Source: a virus
Direction: 5' to 3' (one strand)
Length of the DNA: 22,352 nt
IMG/VR virus record: IMGVR_UViG_3300031951_001307
Location: 1-22,352 of that record
In this document: positions 20,838 to 22,352 of the stretch, one piece after another
Layout of the letters: each line of letters opens with the position of its first letter
Position numbering within the stretch: position 1 is the first letter of the stretch
Position numbers and translations under genes: made by a program
Notes under the pieces: model-generated
What the model was told of the DNA's origin: nothing
The model's input: the letters and a program-made list of their open reading frames with translations, nothing else
The model's database searches: none

Positions 20838-21125
20838 TTATTTGGCAGTGACTATACCTAATTTAGCTAAAGCAGCTAATACCGTATCTGGGTTTTGAGC
20901 TTTTACTAATTCAGCGACGACCGGATTTTTAGCATCTACTTTTTGGTTATTGTTAACCGGGGTAGTTGGTTTAATTGGGGTGACCGGCTGAACAGGTTTA
21001 TTTGGCTGCGAGGGTTGTGGAGTGGTGCTTGTGGTATTGGTCGCAGCAGGTGTACCCGGAGTTGTTTGGGGTTGTGTTTGATTTAAATTACTAGTTAGCT
21101 CATTAAGAATTTGGTCGAATTTCAT
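20838..21125 (-). CDS. Thr/Pro-rich virion-like protein with MKFD N-terminus
   Basis: 95 residues in three parts. MKFDQILNELTSNLNQ (1-16) is a targeting-like peptide with L-N-E at 7-9. A low-complexity Thr/Pro/Gln/Asn linker follows (17-65). The C-terminus is a short helical domain (NPVVAELVKAQNPDTVLAALAKLGIVTAK). It is the first gene after a late-type box (21131-21137) and is followed 6 bases later by the giant fusion enzyme. The two are probably co-transcribed late. Inferred: a packaged accessory protein or tether; no enzyme motif. Confidence 0.7.
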   Translation of the reverse strand: MKFDQILNELTSNLNQTQPQTTPGTPAATNTTSTTPQPSQPNKPVQPVTPIKPTTPVNNNQKVDAKNPVVAELVKAQNPDTVLAALAKLGIVTAK

Positions 21126-21197
21126 GTTATTATTTATCGAGATCCTTTCTCTTTAAAAATTAATTTTAATCCCCCAGCCCCAAACCTTTAAATCCAT
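21126..21197. other. Intergenic gap with G-rich tract and late promoter
   Basis: 72 bases between the genes at 21125 and 21198. On the minus strand it contains TTTGGGGCTGGGGGATT (C-rich on plus at about 21170-21184), unusual for this AT-rich sequence, then an AT-rich stretch and the ATAAATA box. No convincing terminator stem is visible. Confidence 0.4.
21131..21137 (-). promoter_or_regulatory. Late-type promoter box ATAAATA
   Basis: The minus strand reads CGATAAATAATAACATG, with the box 5 bases before the ATG at 21123-21125. It probably drives the Thr/Pro-rich protein and the 866-residue enzyme, with a nearly leaderless transcript. Confidence 0.55.
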
Positions 21198-21689
21198 TTA
21201 TTCAAGATTACCTGAAAAGTCAACGGATCCTTTAGAGAAAATTTTATTTTTTTGAATATTTTTTAGAACCACATGTAAATCATGTTTATTCGCAAAAGTA
21301 AGAGTCTTTTGAGGTGATTTTGGTTTTGAAAGTGATTTAAATGCACTTAGTTCTAAATCTGGAGAATGCCAAGAAGAGACCTTACACCAAGGTATTGGTA
21401 GTACCGATAATATTTTATCTAAATTTTTTTGTGAAAATGGTAATTCTTTGGGTATTGGGTAAACAGCTAAGACTTTTTCATAGCTACTAGGACACTTTTT
21501 GTACTCCGAACAAATTTTTTCGAGACAATAGTGATAAAAAAACTTTTGTATGTCTTTAGAGGTACGTCCCTGAGTAACAAACGGGATATTATATTTTTTA
21601 CACATCTGAATAGTCTCCTTGATAGAAGACTTCAAAAGAGGATAGTAATCAATTACGCACACTCTAGAAACAGGAAATTCCTTATGCAT
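21198..21689 (-). CDS. Protein of 163 residues, function unknown
   Basis: Alpha/beta-looking protein: VCVIDYYPLLKSSIKETIQMC, then YNIPFVTQGRTSKDIQKFF, a Cys-rich middle (HYCLEKICSEYKKCPSSYEKV), VLAVYPIPKELPF and ILSVLPIPWCKVSSWHSPDLE, and a basic C-terminus. The D-Y...P at the N-terminus and the repeated V.PIP turns suggest a Rossmann-like or nuclease-like core, but I recognise no family. It follows the zinc-repeat gene by 4 bases and is probably its operon partner under the promoter at 22314-22320. Confidence 0.65.
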   Translation of the reverse strand: MHKEFPVSRVCVIDYYPLLKSSIKETIQMCKKYNIPFVTQGRTSKDIQKFFYHYCLEKICSEYKKCPSSYEKVLAVYPIPKELPFSQKNLDKILSVLPIPWCKVSSWHSPDLELSAFKSLSKPKSPQKTLTFANKHDLHVVLKNIQKNKIFSKGSVDFSGNLE

Positions 21690-21693
21690 GATC

Positions 21694-22305
21694 TTAATGA
21701 AAGAATGATTCTACTTGTTCTAATGATAAACCTTCACTTAAAGCTTGATTGGTTAATTCGTGTAATTGGGTAAGCAAGTCCTGTATTTTGTTTTCGTATT
21801 GCAGGAATTTTTGGTGTGTTTCTTTAGAGTAATCATTTTTAGCAAGACTTTCTAATACCATTGTACTTTGAATTAAGTCCCATTTGCCACCCAAATATTT
21901 TTTAATTTTTAAAAAGGTTTTCGTTGTTGGACTATAAGAAGCCTTTTCTGCTTCGGTAATAGGTTCTTTAATTTTATTACCATTTTCATCTATAATACCT
22001 AATTTATAAGCTTCGTAGTCTTTAAAATTTTTGCTTAATTGTTCTATAATAAATTTGTTATTTAAAGATTCCTTAAACATAGAGTTATAATTAATTCCGT
22101 GAAGATGTAAATCATCAAAAGGATTTAATTTACAACCTTTTCCAAAACTAACAGATCCACAATATGAACACTTTTTAGGGTCACTTGGATGAAAATGCAC
22201 ACCTTTAGGGGCATAACGACAGCCTTTACCATAGCTAGTGGAATTGCAATACAAACACCTACTAGTGGCTTGTTTTATAAGACTTTTTTCACAAATTAGA
22301 TCCAT
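21694..22305 (-). CDS. Protein with tandem CxYC...GKGC...HxH repeats
   Basis: 203 residues. Two N-terminal repeats: C17-x2-C20, SYGKGC29, H37-x-H39; and C46-x2-C49, SFGKGC58, H67-x-H69. Each reads C-x-Y-C-x-S-x-S-x-GKGC-x7/8-H-x-H, giving five metal ligands; a zinc-binding treble-clef or ribbon-like unit is likely. The remainder is helical: SLNNKFIIEQLSKNFKDYEAYKLG, EAEKASYSPTTKTFLKIKKYLGGKW, then a coiled-coil-like C-terminus. It may bind nucleic acid or bridge proteins. A late box lies 8 bases before the ATG (22303-22305), suggesting virion or late function. I know similar motifs from phage proteins but not their role. Confidence 0.75.
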   Translation of the reverse strand: MDLICEKSLIKQATSRCLYCNSTSYGKGCRYAPKGVHFHPSDPKKCSYCGSVSFGKGCKLNPFDDLHLHGINYNSMFKESLNNKFIIEQLSKNFKDYEAYKLGIIDENGNKIKEPITEAEKASYSPTTKTFLKIKKYLGGKWDLIQSTMVLESLAKNDYSKETHQKFLQYENKIQDLLTQLHELTNQALSEGLSLEQVESFFH

Positions 22306-22313
22306 TTATTCTT

Positions 22314-22320
22314 TATTTAT
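22314..22320 (-). promoter_or_regulatory. Late-type promoter box ATAAATA
   Basis: The minus strand reads TTCATAAATAAAGAATAAATG, with the box 8 bases before the ATG at 22303-22305. The rightmost 32 bases of the window hold no other feature. Confidence 0.5.
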
Positions 22321-22352
22321 GAAATTTTTTTGTGCTTTGCCAATACGGAGGT

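Noticed and set aside
21531-21773. Plus-strand frame of 80 codons
   Set aside because: Spans the junction of two minus-strand genes with normal spacing; no motif or promoter.
1-22352. tRNA genes, CRISPR array, integrase or attachment site
   Set aside because: I looked for tRNA-like cloverleaf sequences ending in CCA-type arms, regularly spaced repeats, and integrase motifs, and saw none; a tRNAscan-type search was not possible.

Overview
The window looks like part of a large, AT-rich, T4-like (myovirus-type) bacteriophage genome. The evidence is a tail-fibre and tail-assembly cluster, a Toprim primase, a RecB-type nuclease, two nucleic-acid ligases, P-loop and AAA ATPases, an Hsp20 chaperone, deazaguanine (queD/queE) genes, and many copies of a T4-late-promoter-like ATAAATA box. 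Genes are packed with gaps of a few bases or short overlaps. I saw no rRNA, tRNA, CRISPR array or insertion sequence. The host cannot be named. Almost no gene has a Shine-Dalgarno sequence and one promoter has the Bacteroidota form (TTG, 20 bases, TAnnTTTG), so a Bacteroidota-like host is possible but unproven.

Layout. (1) Bases 1-1992, minus strand: four tail genes, read leftwards from a late-type TATAAATA box at 2015-2022. The first and last share an N-terminal MAINFP...W.W.G..W module. (2) Bases 2038-14332, mostly plus strand: small virion-like proteins, an Rnl5-type RNA ligase, a Cys-motif protein, a GIY-YIG-like protein, two membrane-anchored proline-rich proteins (one with LysM), a DUF932-like protein, Hsp20, ribosomal protein bS21, a BCS1-like AAA ATPase, a small protein with codon use unlike its neighbours, a second Cys-motif protein overlapping a PD-(D/E)XK nuclease, and a zinc-finger/Toprim primase. 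Three short minus-strand genes (6766-6939, 10976-11194, 12254-12607) are set among them. (3) Bases 14334-22305, minus strand: virion-like proteins, a P-loop kinase, queE, a small membrane protein, queD, an 866-residue nucleotidyltransferase-ligase fusion, a Thr/Pro-rich protein and a protein with two Cys/His repeats.

The most striking pattern is an N-terminal peptide, roughly M-(K/N)-x-F-(D/S/N)-x-L-x5-(I/L/V)-x-E, on at least eight otherwise unrelated proteins on both strands. The 866-residue enzyme has a similar segment near residues 37-50. The form matches the capsid-targeting peptides of T4 internal proteins, which the prohead protease cuts after (I/L)-x-E. Several of these genes also carry the ATAAATA box just before the start codon. 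I infer a set of late proteins packaged into the head, possibly including an RNA/DNA-repair enzyme delivered with the genome.

Translation is a second theme. Most ATAAATA boxes lie so close to the ATG that transcripts would start at or within a few bases of it, and Shine-Dalgarno sites are absent almost everywhere, while the phage encodes its own bS21. Hsp20 is the clear exception: it has a leader of about 64 bases, a strong AGGAGA site, and related hairpins at both ends of its transcription unit.
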